From Corinectria fuckeliana (taxonomy: Eukaryota; Ascomycota; Sordariomycetes; Hypocreales; Nectriaceae), in assembly GCA_019137255.1 (NCBI GenBank), contig WPDH01000270.1:1-64000 (forward strand): 64,000 nucleotides of DNA, in the 5' to 3' direction. Below are positions 35,610 to 47,600 of this stretch, piece by piece. Numbering within the stretch: position 1 is the first letter of the stretch; each line of letters opens with the position of its first letter. A program made the position numbers and the translations under genes. The notes beneath the pieces are model-generated. The model ran no database searches and was not told where the DNA came from. It saw only the letters and a list, made by a program, of their open reading frames with translations.

Positions 35610-37990
35610 GTTGTAACGTTGAACAACCGGGTGCTCAAGAAGATGCAAGGGACGAAGTTGTAGAGGCGACGGGTGAAACACAGGAGACTGGAATTGTGCT
35701 GATGGTGTGAGTGATGTAGGTAGTTCTAGAGTCAAGCATTCATCCCTATATAGATATATACCCAATCACCCTGCCCATATCAAACGGTTGCAATAAACAC
35801 GTATTGCGTGTGTAACCAGATGCTCCATGAAGGTCAAACAATGAGGGTACGTAATGAGCTGCGTGGCAACTAGTGACTTGATCCATTGCCGAGTGTGGAG
35901 CTCCGAAAACAATGCGGAGATATCCTTGCAGGTGGCAAGGATATTTCCAAGGTTTTCTAGCCGGAAACTCCTCTCATAGGATAAGATGTCGCTGTTAATA
36001 CAGAATGGAGTCCCAGGCCTGTTATATTGCATTTTAATTGTGTTACCCCATAGTTAAGCTTGATCTCCGTTACTCATCCAATTGATGTGGAACAGGTGCT
36101 GTGCGAGTAGCAGTTGCCATTCCTCCAGTGTCTAACTGCACATATCGTTAGTTGTTCCTTCCGTACTACGATCTATTGACTTGTACAATCTGTAGTTGAG
36201 GACTTTGTATTCATCTACATTAGACACTTCACAAGCAGCACGCTTTCACACTTCAAGCTTTCTACGCTTTAAAGATAGGGACAGGGTAGGTATCTACTCT
36301 AGCTGGATTCCAGAAGGCCCCAAACCACAAACTAGTTCTACGTGGTAGTATAGGGGCGAGTGGTGACGAGGAATGAAGCTGGCTGATGACAACGACTTTG
36401 TGCTCATTGGTCGGCAGTCTAGCTGAAACAAGATGCTGACGCGTGCTGCTGGATAGGGCTATCGCTGATCTTCTGGACTGGTCGAAGCATTGCCTCCGTG
36501 CCCTGCGACCCACACTTCCCCAGCCATGCTCGATCACTGCAACAAGGGACTTTAGTTCCACGGCAACTAAAATGTAGAAAAGTATGAAGCTGATGAATGG
36601 CTTACGAGGAAGCTACAAGACACGTCTGCGAGTCTCACCGCGGTACGTCACAGCAATGTGGTCCCATCTGGTTTGGGTCCACGATTCATGTGACATCGAG
36701 AAAAGCGGTGACCGTGACCGCTTCGCTGACTACTTTAACAGTGCCGCCAACCATGGGTTTATAAATGACTCTGCCTTGATGTCAACTTAGAGACCGTCAA
36801 TGCGTGGGGGTTGAAGAAACTTTCTGTCCATGAACGAGTCGGGACAGTGAATCTTGTAGAGGCCTGGAGACGCGTTAGATCAAGGAGAATGAGACATCTA
36901 GCGTGCTTCGCTAAGCATCTTTGCTAAACGGTCTAAACGGATTGCTTCGCATTTTCAGATAATGGTTTACGTGGGTTGGTATGTTAGACTGCTCCATTGT
37001 CTTGGGCTTCTTGACTCCCAATCTTACTATACGGCAAATGTTAGAAATGCAAGATTGGTCAGCTCTCTGCATCTTACACCGAGAACTCAGTAATCTCCTA
37101 AAGGCCAGTAAAAGACTAGCGCAACTAGACAGCATGAGTTGACATGCAGACCTTGCCCCATGATTTCGATTATTGAAGCAACAGCCATGAGACGTTCTGT
37201 TGGGGATCCACGAAATTGCCATTCATACAACAACTGATGCGCAACTTTCTCGGCTTCTTTGTATGTCCCAGTGCGACCATGAATGTGAAAGATACCAGTT
37301 GCGTCCTAACGCTGTCCTGCATTCAGCTCATTCACGTCAAACGAATACGAGTCGAACCCGGCCTAGCTTCCGGGGCACCAGGAGTTGAATACTTGAGTAT
37401 GCTTCGTGACTCGAATCATATTAGCTAACTGTATATAATATAAGGATACGCTCTCGACGATTGGTCACTTGACCACATATACTATATATCAGGTTCTAGT
37501 CGTGTGCGAGTGGCTAGTACTACACTACAGACGGTGTTGTGGCCAATGATGAGACAACCGTCACATTCCTTGAAAGCTACGTTAAGGTTATCTTCATACC
37601 CAAAGACTTCGTCGTCACCGGGCTATCTCTAGAAGGCCTCGGTACCTAGATATTTGTAGTAAAGGGCCCTGAGCTCTGTACCAGAGTCGCCATCAGTAAG
37701 CTGCTTGTTCTTTCCTTGCCGGCCCTGGGAGTTCGGCTTGCATCCTTCTCGTTTCGGTGCACGATGTGACTTTCGCTGCATGGGGAAAGGGGACTTCTGG
37801 ATCTAAAGATGCTAGAGAAGCTCTACAGTAAGTGGAAATGTGGATTGGAAGAGGACAAATTCCACCTTGTGGGATACAGTCGCGAGCAAAATTGCCTTCC
37901 TCCATCATAAACTCTCTTCTTGAATATACATGCTCCACATAGTGTGAACCGCTTGTTTATACACACTGTATACTTGGCTTCAAATTGGAC
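35610..37990. other. Gene-poor part of the main island
   Basis: About 2.4 kb of near-normal composition after the dioxygenase promoter. Open frames of 60-103 aa are scattered on both strands without recognisable families, signal peptides or credible intron links. Near 37875-37892 is an 18-base sequence that occurs exactly, inverted, at 50830-50847. Composition begins to turn AT-rich after about 38,000. Confidence 0.5.
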
Positions 37991-40900
37991 TTATGTCAGT
38001 CACCTCCTTCGGCTAAGAATCGGAGACTTCACGCCTTAAATAGCAGATACTTTTAGAATATTCTAGAAACACATCTCACTAGTATAAATTACTATAATCC
38101 CCTTTAACCCTCTATAGCAAAGATATAAGAAAATAATATAGATAAACACACTATGTTAAACATGCTGTAAGACTATGTAAGGGTACAGCTTGCTGAGAGC
38201 TCTCTTATAATCTGTTGTGCGACACAATTAAGTGACGCAGCTTACTCAAATTGTTTAATCTTTTTAGCCTTACAGCTAGGACTTTCTATTAAAGGTTGGG
38301 CATGCTGCCCCAACTCTTACAGACCACTAGTAACTTATCTAATACTATGCTTACTAGTAGCACCTTGCCTAAATTACACCCTATCGCGACTGTTAACCTA
38401 GAGACTATAAAACATCCTAGCTGAAACTCCTTTAGAAGCTAGAGCAGATTCTTTTTATTCTAGGTAATCTAATAAGAGTTAGTACTAATACTATAGCTAG
38501 ATCTATAGTTAGGTCTATTAAGACTAGGTGTGGGTATAGTCTAGATAGGGTCTATAGTATGTATAGTAAAAGCTCTTATATTAGTTAGGACTTTTTAGTC
38601 CCCAGGTTAGAATAAGAGCTATAAGCTAGCAGCACTAATATAAGTATTATTTATATATTTACCTATCTTAGGCTGCTACACCTAGATTATACAGTTATAA
38701 GAGGCTAACACTAGTAGCACTAAGTTATATAAGAAGGCCACTAAGTTAACAGAGCTACTATAGCCCTTAAGTATCTATATACACTTACTTATAGTAAGCT
38801 GCTATACCTAGATTATATAGTTATAAGAGGCTAATACTAGTAGCACTAAGTTATATAAGAAGGCTACTAAGTTAACCTAGCTATTATAGCTCTTAAGTGT
38901 TTATAAATAAGCTTTTTAATTACTAGATAGCTCTATCTAAAAGAATACTTAGCAAGATATAATACTTTTAAAATTAGCTTATATCTTACTCTCTTTTAGT
39001 AAGAAAGAGAGGATAAAGCTATATATTTAAAAAGGTGTAAAGTTAATAATAAAAGTATTTATAAGGATAAAACATATAGTATTATCTAGGAAATTAAGAA
39101 GTTCTCTACTCTTATTAAGCTAAAGTATTATTAGCTAATTTACTAAGTTATTATAAAATAGTCTTAACACACCTTAGGCACTACTTATAATATTTAAAGA
39201 AAACTAAAACTCTTTAAAACCTGCCCTAAAAGACTTAATACTTCTAGCTAATATAGTAAGTAGGTAGTTAGAAAATTATAGATATTTTTACTATTAGAGG
39301 TATAAACCTTAGCTTATTACAGATAATATACCTAATAAAGATAACTATACTAAAGCTTTAATAGAAGGTATATCTTAATCTTCTAATAGTTAATAGCTAT
39401 CTAGACTGTCCTAGAAGATTATATATTATATATATTTAACTAGAGGTGCTTACTTATAATATAAAAGTATTCTTTAAATATTTATTAATATATTTACGTC
39501 TTATTAATCTAAAGGGGGGTTTTATCACAGTTTGTAATATCTACTAAAAGATCTTAGAATAATAAATATAGTAACTATATAAGAGACTTTAGTAAGATTA
39601 GAATACTTAAGACAGAATAAAACTAGTCTAGTTTATACTTAATACTAGCTTAAGAAACACTAAGTAATTATAATAGAGCTAGAATTAATAAAGAACTTTT
39701 AATAATAATAATTATACTAATAATATATTAAAATTTCTATATAATATCCTTTTTATCTTATAGTAACAGGCTGATAATCTGCTAGTTTAGAATTAGTATA
39801 TATATTATATTTAGTTTAGAAGTAGTACTAGTACTCTTATACTTTAGGATCTTCTTAAGCTATAAGTTAGAGTTATTATATTAGTACTTAGAGATAAAAT
39901 AGTAAGTAGTTATAGTAAGAATAAAAAGAGAAATAGCTATATTTATAAGAGCCTTTATATTAAACTAAGATAGCTACTTTAATAAAAGCTTTTATTTCTT
40001 TTTTATATAAGTATTATAATTATCTTAAATTATCTCTAGTTTATATTTTAGAAAGACTAATATATTATACTTAATTATAAGTAGAGGTATTTTATAGAGA
40101 ATAAAGTCTTAATATATATTCTTAATATTATTAAAACCTAGTCGTATAAGCAGCTCTAGCCTGCTTATAATAAAGACTCTTAGCTAGTATAATTATAAAA
40201 ACTATATATAAGAAAAAAGATTAATTAGAAGTCTAATAACTTTATTATTATCACACTTGTCTAACATGTTAATAATTATAATAATAAGATCAGTTTAATC
40301 TATTCTTAATAGTAGCTTAAAAATAAGTTAAGTAAACTACTCTTATACAGCTAATTATAAAAAGGCAGAATCAGCTTTAAGTGCTTTTTTAATAACTAGT
40401 GCTAAACTTAGCACCTGTTTAAAAAGCTAGCAGGCTATTATTATTATAAACTTAGACAAGTTGTCTTAGTCTAACTCTCCCCTCTTAAAAAAGAAGCTAG
40501 CACTAAGACAGCCTATCTTAAACTGTGAGCAAGTAAAGGTATAAAAGATAGTTAACTTTCTAGTACCTGCTATACTATTAAGCTAAAAGATTACTTTTCT
40601 GCTTAGATTGTTAACTTATTTTAATATCTACTTAAGGAGTTTAATATAAGTGTTTAGTAAACAGGTTAGGTTATACTCTTTAGCGCGTAAGTTAAAAGAG
40701 GCGCTTTTAGTAATAAGAAGTTAGTTAAGTAGGGTTCTTAGTTTAAAGTTAAGAATTATTATACTAGTTAATATATTTATTAGCCTGTAAGCTCACTAGT
40801 GCTAACAAGTCGCCACCTACATCTAATTAATTTACAGTGCTAATAATATTAACTTAGTGTAATAAGTGAGACTCTTAACTGTCTTTTTTATATCTTTACT

Positions 40901-41690
40901 GCTAAAAGGCCACTTAAGATCGCTAAGTTAAAGGCGGCTTATTATCTTACATGTCTTACTTAGGTGAAGTTCTTATTTAATCTTTTACAGTTTTGCTAAG
41001 CTGTTCTTAACAGTAAAGCTTAGCTTTTAGGCGCTCTTAAGCCTTATACTGCTAGAGCTATTAAGCAGCTTTATAATATCTGTTAAGATAGTCTGCAGGC
41101 TGATAATTTCTTATAACAGTTAATTAATATTATCTTTAGCGTTCTTAACACCTTTAAAATATTAAACATAAAGTAAAGCAACTTTTGCTAACAGTTTAAT
41201 AATAGTAATAACACTAGCAGCACTACTTAGCGCTTTATAATAGCTAGAATAAGCGCGCTTATAAACTAGTCTAGTTAGTACTATTAAGAAGGCAGATAGG
41301 ATGTTTATAAACGCTTTAGGCTGTATTATAAGAGGGCTATAATTGTGTGGGGTAGTTATATAAGATAAGACTGCGATTAGGTGTAGATTTAGAATATATA
41401 ATAGTAACTTTTTAATTAACACTAGCTTTCTCTTAAAGCGAGCTAGCTTCTATATAATAGAGTTATCTAAGTAATTTTTATATAAAGACTATAAAAGAGC
41501 GCTCTATTTGTTACTATTCACAGATAGCTAATTCACCTTAGACTATATCTTATCTAAGGTATAAGCTCCTTAGGTAACTAATCTTAGTGTAAGAAAAATA
41601 TTCTGCTGCTTTTTAATATCTACAGCAGGTAATATATTTCTAACACAGTAGTAATATATTATCTTTTAATTATTATAGCCTCTAACCTGT
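37991..41690. other. AT-rich RIP-mutated repeat block
   Basis: About 3.7 kb with RIP composition and frequent stops. It holds the 126-bp tandem duplication listed separately. The DNA just before the Tc1/mariner transposase (about 40,600-41,690) is less mutated and may include that element's left part. I did not recognise other proteins. Confidence 0.65.
38672..38915. repeat. 126-bp tandem duplication, RIP-diverged
   Basis: The block starting GCTGCTACACCTAGATTATA at 38672 recurs at 38798 as GCTGCTATACCTAGATTATA. The match runs about 110 bases into the second copy. Differences are mostly C-to-T on the plus strand, plus a few others. Confidence 0.85.
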
Positions 41691-42650
41691 CTGCTTTTTA
41701 GCATAGTTAGCTGTAAACTATACTTCTTACTAAGCTGTAAGATAAAAATAAAAATATTAAAGATAAGAATGTTACTAAGCTTATTAAATACACACTGCGG
41801 ACAGTTACCCACACGCAATTTAACATCTTTTAATTTAGAACTATTAACACCTTACACAAAAAGGCCGGCTAAAAAAGAATAGTAACAGTAAATATATAGA
41901 TAGCTCTATAGGGGCACCTTACTAAGTACTCTTACATGTCCTAAGAGCATATAGCGGGCTTTCTCTATAGAGAGTTTAGTATTAATATCTTATGTTTTAC
42001 TATTAGTAAAACCTTAAAGATAGCTAAATAGTATAAGAAGGTAACTTAGAATATAGCAAAAAAGTGTAATTAAGATCTGTAAGACAAGTACCTTTATAAG
42101 CAGTCCTAATATCCTTTATACCAGATGATTTTTATTAATAAAAGTGGTTATAATTAAGGTGATATTATACTTAAGCGCAGCTACACCCCTAAAGGTATCA
42201 CACTAGTATAAATTAAAAGGTTTCACTAAGGTAATAAGGTGTAAATTATCTCTGTATACACGTAAGATAGTGTCTTATACTGTAAGCTATATAAGAGCAC
42301 TACTAATACCTAGGTCTTTAAGAGGTTTCTTAAAAATCTACTATAATACTATAGTAGGTAGCTAAAACTAAGATTAGTTTTAATTATAAATAATATCTTA
42401 TTTCACAAATTAGATAGAATCACGCAAATAATTATAAATACTAGTATAGTTTATATTTGCTAGTCACTATATTTACCTAACCTTAATCCTATTAAAAAGC
42501 ACTTTAGCAAGCTTAAGACTTATATAAGGTCTTAGTTGTAAGACGACTAGAAACTTGTTTAGCACGACTTTAAGTTTTTTATTAAAAAGTCTATTAAGAT
42601 TATAAGAGACTGTTATAAGAGCGTAAGAGGTCACTTTAGAAACACACTAA
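41691..42650 (+). pseudogene. Tc1/mariner (DDE, DD34E) transposase, RIP-inactivated
   Basis: The plus strand reads as a fungal Tc1/mariner transposase with stops. Segments INKSGYN, RSYTPKGIT, IKRFH, then INNILFHKLDRI, then YLPNLNPIKKHFSKLKTYIR parallel the family's DESG, GWSPxG, RFHR, MDNASFH and PYSPDLNPIEEFF blocks. The three catalytic acids are all changed: Asp to Asn at 42137-42139, Asp to Asn at 42389-42391, and Glu to Lys at about 42494-42496. Each is a G-to-A change. The spacing between the last two is 34 residues, as in DD34E. The N-terminal DNA-binding part and terminal inverted repeats could not be placed. Confidence 0.78.
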
Positions 42651-42778
42651 TTACAATTAAAGACAAACCTAAACTGAATTAAATACTATTAAATATTCTC
42701 CTGTGTTTACAGCAGGCTTGCTATACCCTCTAATATACCGTGTTATTTTAGAAATAGTTTAATATTACTAATATAATA

Positions 42779-43640
42779 CTATACTATACCTTTTAGCGCC
42801 CTATTTTTCTTATAAAAGCTATATATCGCCCCACAGTTAGCATAAATAATCTTAAGATTAATATAATTCTCTGCTATCAGTCCTTAAACCAAGTCGTAAA
42901 AGCTCTTCTAGTCTGTATCCACCTGAGAGCATTACTATACTCTATAGGCATTAAGCGTATCTTACCTATATATACGATTATCTAGGAGCGGTGTTATCAG
43001 GAATACTATTTCCAGGGTAGCAGGGTCGCTAAGAGTTATATCTGTGTTTCCAGTGTGAATATAAATAGGTGGGAGGTTAGCTAGAGGTTCATCTGGATTC
43101 TGTCGCCTACGCTTATGCTACTGCTGACTTGTTCTTTCTTGCTCCTCCGCTTATAATTGCCTATAAAAGTCGTCTAGAACGTTATTGTGCGTCTTCAGGT
43201 CGTGCTCTTGTTACACTCGGTCGATAAGCATCTTCAAATGGTGTGATATCAATCTGTAGTGCTTCCCTTCGTTCTGCCAGCAATAGGGTCCCTTAGTGTA
43301 TGGCTCCCCGGGGCAACACATGAGCGCGTATACTCTCCGCCAGCATTCGGCTCGTCTGAGAACGGCAATTTCAGCTTCGACCCGGGAGCCCCTCTCGGCG
43401 AGCTGAGTGGCAGTTGCTCTTTTGGCCGCAGGGACTTTCTTGCTGCTTTCCTCAGAGAAATAAAACGTAGCCTTAATAGTAAGTTTCTTACCATCAAGCA
43501 AGAAACGACTCCATTCTTAGAGGTGTTTTGCCACCTCTGCCCACTTTATTTCTAGCTTCGGAAATCACCTGGTTATTTTCTTCGTCTTCTTGTCGGTAAC
43601 AGACAGAATAAGCCTTGTCTAGGTCTCTGTGCATGCTCTG
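42779..43640 (-). pseudogene. Ghost gene of an unknown multi-copy-type fungal protein, RIP stops
   Basis: On the minus strand one frame stays protein-like for about 285 codons, broken only by stops that arise by single C-to-T or G-to-A changes. In order it reads RFPKLEIKWAEVAKHLQ, EWSRFLLDGKKLTIK, a Lys/Ala/Arg-rich helical part with ERGSRVEAEIAVLRRAE, then CPGEPYTKGPYCWQ, GKHYRLISHHLKMLI, and a C-terminal part with AYR followed by SQVD and F..LV.GLI. It ends with TAG at 42779. The middle (43211-43501) has normal GC content. From memory this resembles hypothetical proteins found in many copies in filamentous fungi, whose function is unknown; I cannot confirm that. The N-terminus is unclear. 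It lies between a dead transposase and a Copia element. Confidence 0.6.
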
Positions 43641-44411
43641 GGCAGGTTCTTAAGGGCAGCTTGCAACTTTGGTTAGAGCACGTATTTCCAGAACTTTTAG
43701 GGGGAGATCACAATACCTAGCTCTGTTTCTCCTGACCTCTACCTGTTATTAACCAAAAGCGTCTAGTCTAGGGTATAGCATATATAGATCGGGGGCTAGT
43801 AGTTATATATTAGTTCTGGCTTCTAGTTAGTATACAGCATAAAAAGAAGTACGCTTCTAGCCAGCCTTAGCAGGCTTCTAGATAATATAGTAGACTCCTC
43901 GCTATCAGAAAACACAGAGTTTATAGCCTGTAATTCACTTAAATTGTTATTAGCCCACTTATTAATAGAACCAGCTATTCTAATAGTTTGTTATATAACA
44001 GCTAGTAGTAGCAATAATAACAGTCCTGCTTTTAATATTCTTATAAGCCTGCCTAAGGAAAAAAACACGTGTCCTTCTATTTTATTATGTAAGAGCACAT
44101 AAGATTATATAAACAGTTATGCTGACTTTCCTACAACTTTTTATTACTAGCTTTATTAAAGAGAAAGAAAATTAAAATAAAGAAAAGTCCAGCTTAGACA
44201 GTAAAGGAACTGTATCCGTGTAGTATATAATCTCAGATTTTATAAATGTCTTAATATAGTAACTAATAGTGTATAATAGTAGCTAGTAACACTCTGGATT
44301 TGTATACAGCTAAGAATATAGTATAAGGTAACCCTAACTAAACACCTCTTATATATCTAACCCTAAAACGTGTATATTATGAAATTTAGATTGTATTATA
44401 ATAACTAACCT
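43641..44411. other. AT-rich flank left of Copia element 2
   Basis: About 770 bases, partly of intermediate composition (43,641-43,760), then RIP-like. No gene recognised. The last bases contain the CACCC duplication. Confidence 0.55.
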
Positions 44412-44416
44412 CACCC
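44412..44416. repeat. Target-site duplication of Copia element 2 (left copy)
   Basis: CACCC directly before the 5' LTR; the same CACCC is at 50643-50647 directly after the 3' LTR. Confidence 0.9.
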
Positions 44417-44676
44417 TGTTAAGCGCTATAGTCACTATATAGAAAAGCTACTCTAAATAACCTTACCTTATAATACCTTTTTTTATCTCTATATTAAGCC
44501 CTGTTTCTACCTGCTTCTAGGGATATCTAAATAGGCTAAATTAGGGTGTGTTTACCTAGTCCTAGTATATCTACTAAGAGTCCCTAGTCTTATATAAAAG
44601 ACCAGGTCTTACCTCTAGATATAGTTAATTAAGTTATATATTATATTTATACCTTAGCGTACTATAATATATATTA
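44417..44676 (+). repeat. 5' LTR of Copia element 2
   Basis: 260 bp beginning TGTTAAGCGCTATAGTCAC. It aligns without gaps to 50383-50642; the differences are C/T and G/A. It contains an ATAAAAGACC motif that may be its promoter TATA region. Confidence 0.94.
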
Positions 44677-44698
44677 GTTATAAGCCTAGATAGCACTC
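44677..44698 (+). promoter_or_regulatory. Primer-binding-site region of Copia element 2
   Basis: GTTATAAGCCTAGATAGCAC directly after the 5' LTR, sharing its first thirteen bases (one C/T difference) with the site in element 1. Confidence 0.55.
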
Positions 44699-47600
44699 TT
44701 TTGTTTATTTCTTTATTAAGCCTTTAAAATTATAAGTTAATTAAAGCCTTATACTTCTATTAATTCTAGCCTTAACTACTAGAAGGCTTAATTAGTAGTG
44801 AGATATTATCTTAAAGTTAGCACTAAAATTAATATAAGAGTATAACTTCTCTTAATTTCCTCTATATAGTACGCTTCCACTTTACTTACACTTATACTTA
44901 TAATTTCTTAAATATAAGAGTTATTTCTCTAATTAATCTAATCTTTAATTTTCTATAGATTTTACTATCTAATTTAATTTCTCCTATTATTTTTACTAGA
45001 TTTATTATTTATCTCTAAAAACTACCTATTTACCACCTTAGATTAATAACCTGTCTAACTCTTAAGTTTAGATTATTATCTTATTTTTTATTATATCTAA
45101 TAAGCTTATTTTAAATAATAAAGTGTATAAGCTTTAAGAGCCTCTAGACTAGATTAAGTGGTATAAGTATATCTAAGAAACAGCTTAATCGTATAATTTA
45201 GAAGTATATTAACCTAGATAGCTATAAGGTGTTTATTAAACTGAGAGCACTAGTAATCCTGATTGTAGTCTTACCTGTGAGGATTATTATTTTAGGCCTC
45301 TAGACCGCTTTAGGGACTAACTTAGCAGTCTAACTAGACCTTCTATCCCTTTTATCACTTTTATCCTCTCTACTAGCCCTAATATTATCTTAGACAGCCT
45401 GTTTTTTTATCTTAGCCCTCTATATATTATACTAGCTAGCCTAAGAACCTCTAGAATTTATAGAGGAAGAAAATAATAAAGATAGTAATAATAATAATAA
45501 TAAGAAAGACTCTTACTATAAGGTAATTTAAGTCTCTTCTGCCCTTCTAAGCTTAGTAGCTTATAATAACTTTATTAAGAAAAGAGCCTTTTAGTCTTAG
45601 TAATATGCTTTTAAAGTTATAAAATTCTAGTATGCTTATAAGATAGTTATAAATATTAATACCTTTATTATTAAGTCTTTAAGCTCTTACTATAAGAGTT
45701 AGACTTTTATATGCTATAACGCTTATAAACACCTAGTGTAGCTTAGACTAGCTGTTAAGCTAGCTCTATAAAAAGAAGAGAAATATTTAGTTTTTAAGTA
45801 TAAGATAATCTAATCTCTAAAGCTTAATAAGATTAATCTTATAGCTTAGTCTATTAAATTCTTATACTAGCATATAATATATGCTAAATTTAGGCTCTAG
45901 TAAGATAAGCTTTTAGCTAGCCTTAAAGACTTTTTAGCTATAATTGCTAAAATTAATAAGGTCTTTTAGAACAAGTAGTACTTAAAGCTTATTAACTCTT
46001 AAGAAAGGTAATAAAGCCTGCCTTCTCTCTTAAAGGTAGTAAAGCAATTTAGGATTATAAGAGAATTAAAGTCTTTAGATTCTAAGCTCTCTAAAAAGGG
46101 GGTTTTTACTATTATATTTAGAGGTGAAAAGAGCTTAAAGACACTTTTAACACTTAATATAACTGCTGCTAAAGATAGTAAAAAAGCAGCTAATTAGAAA
46201 GGTAGTAAAACTAAAACATTTAATTCCTAGTAAGGCTTAAAGTTAGCCTTATAATCTGAGAAAGATTAAGATAAGTCTTTATATAACTATTATAGCTTTT
46301 ATTATATTTTTAAATCAGCTCTAAATTATTAGTCCTCTTGTTTTTATATTCTCTTAGGTAAGATATATAATCTCTTAAAATTTCAAATAAATCAGATTAT
46401 TAAATCCTCTATTAATAATAAGATCACCTTAGACCCTAAGACAGAATATAATATTACTACTTAGAAGAAGGAAAATAACTATAAAAAGCTAGAAAAGCTA
46501 GTAATAGTTATAACTATTATAACTCTTTTAGCCTTAGTTAATAACACTAGGGGCTAATTTATAAGAGATAGTATTATTCTTAACTCTAGTATCTTAATCT
46601 ACCTTTTTAATAACCTTTCTTACTTTCCTAACAGCTTTAATCTAGCTGTTATAGTAATTTACTTATTACTATATAAAATATGCTGTATATAAGGTATTAG
46701 CACTATAGTTCCTAATCTCCTAAGTTATAAATTAACCCTCTTAGATGCCTACTATAACTCTTCTTTTCCTACTAGCATAATAGCAACTATATTACTTAGG
46801 GATAAGAGAATCTACTAGTGATTTAACACCTTAGAGCTTAGGCAAAAGAGCTTTAGGCACCTTCTTAGCCTTATAGAGATCTATAAGGGGCTTTTCTGTC
46901 TAGTCTTTAAGAAGGTTATTATAAAGAAAGCTACTATCTTTACTGTCAGCTTATACTGCTCTCTACCTTTTATAGAGAGTGCTAAGAAGCTCTAGCATAT
47001 TAAGCTAGGTTATCTAAGACTTAAGGTTATAATAAAGATTATAAGGCATATAATAAAGGCTAAAATAACTACCCTTAAGACTTAAGACTGTGAAATTTAC
47101 GCCTTTTTTAAGACGAAAAGAGTGATCTTATATAAGCTTAGTACTAATAACCTCTTTTATGCCCCTCTAAAGGTTCTAACTTTTAACCTTTAGTATTACC
47201 TAACTAGCTATAATAGGTGCTAATATATTATCTTATTCTCTTACTATCACACTAGTATAAGGTTCCCCTACTATATTAGGATAAAAGATAAGATCCTAGA
47301 CTACCTTTAGCTGCTAATAGCTCTTATTAAGGCCTAATTTAATATTAAGGTTATTATTATTATGTCTAATAATAAGTTAGCTGTTAAGATAATAAAAGAC
47401 TCTACTAAGATTACTAGAAGAGGTATTATAATCTGCTTTTTAGCTCTTAGCTACTAGTATTAGAACAGGCATGCTAAGAAGTTAGAGTATATCCTAGGGC
47501 AGAAAATTAAGATGCTGCTTGCCTAGGCCGGCTTTCTTAAAAACCTCTAGACTGCTACAGCTAAGGCTAGGGCCTATCTGCTTAATTACACGCCTAGGGA

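Noticed and set aside
41162..41422. 86-aa minus-strand open frame in the RIP block
   Set aside because: Same reason: AT-driven Leu/Ile/Ser composition near the dead transposase.
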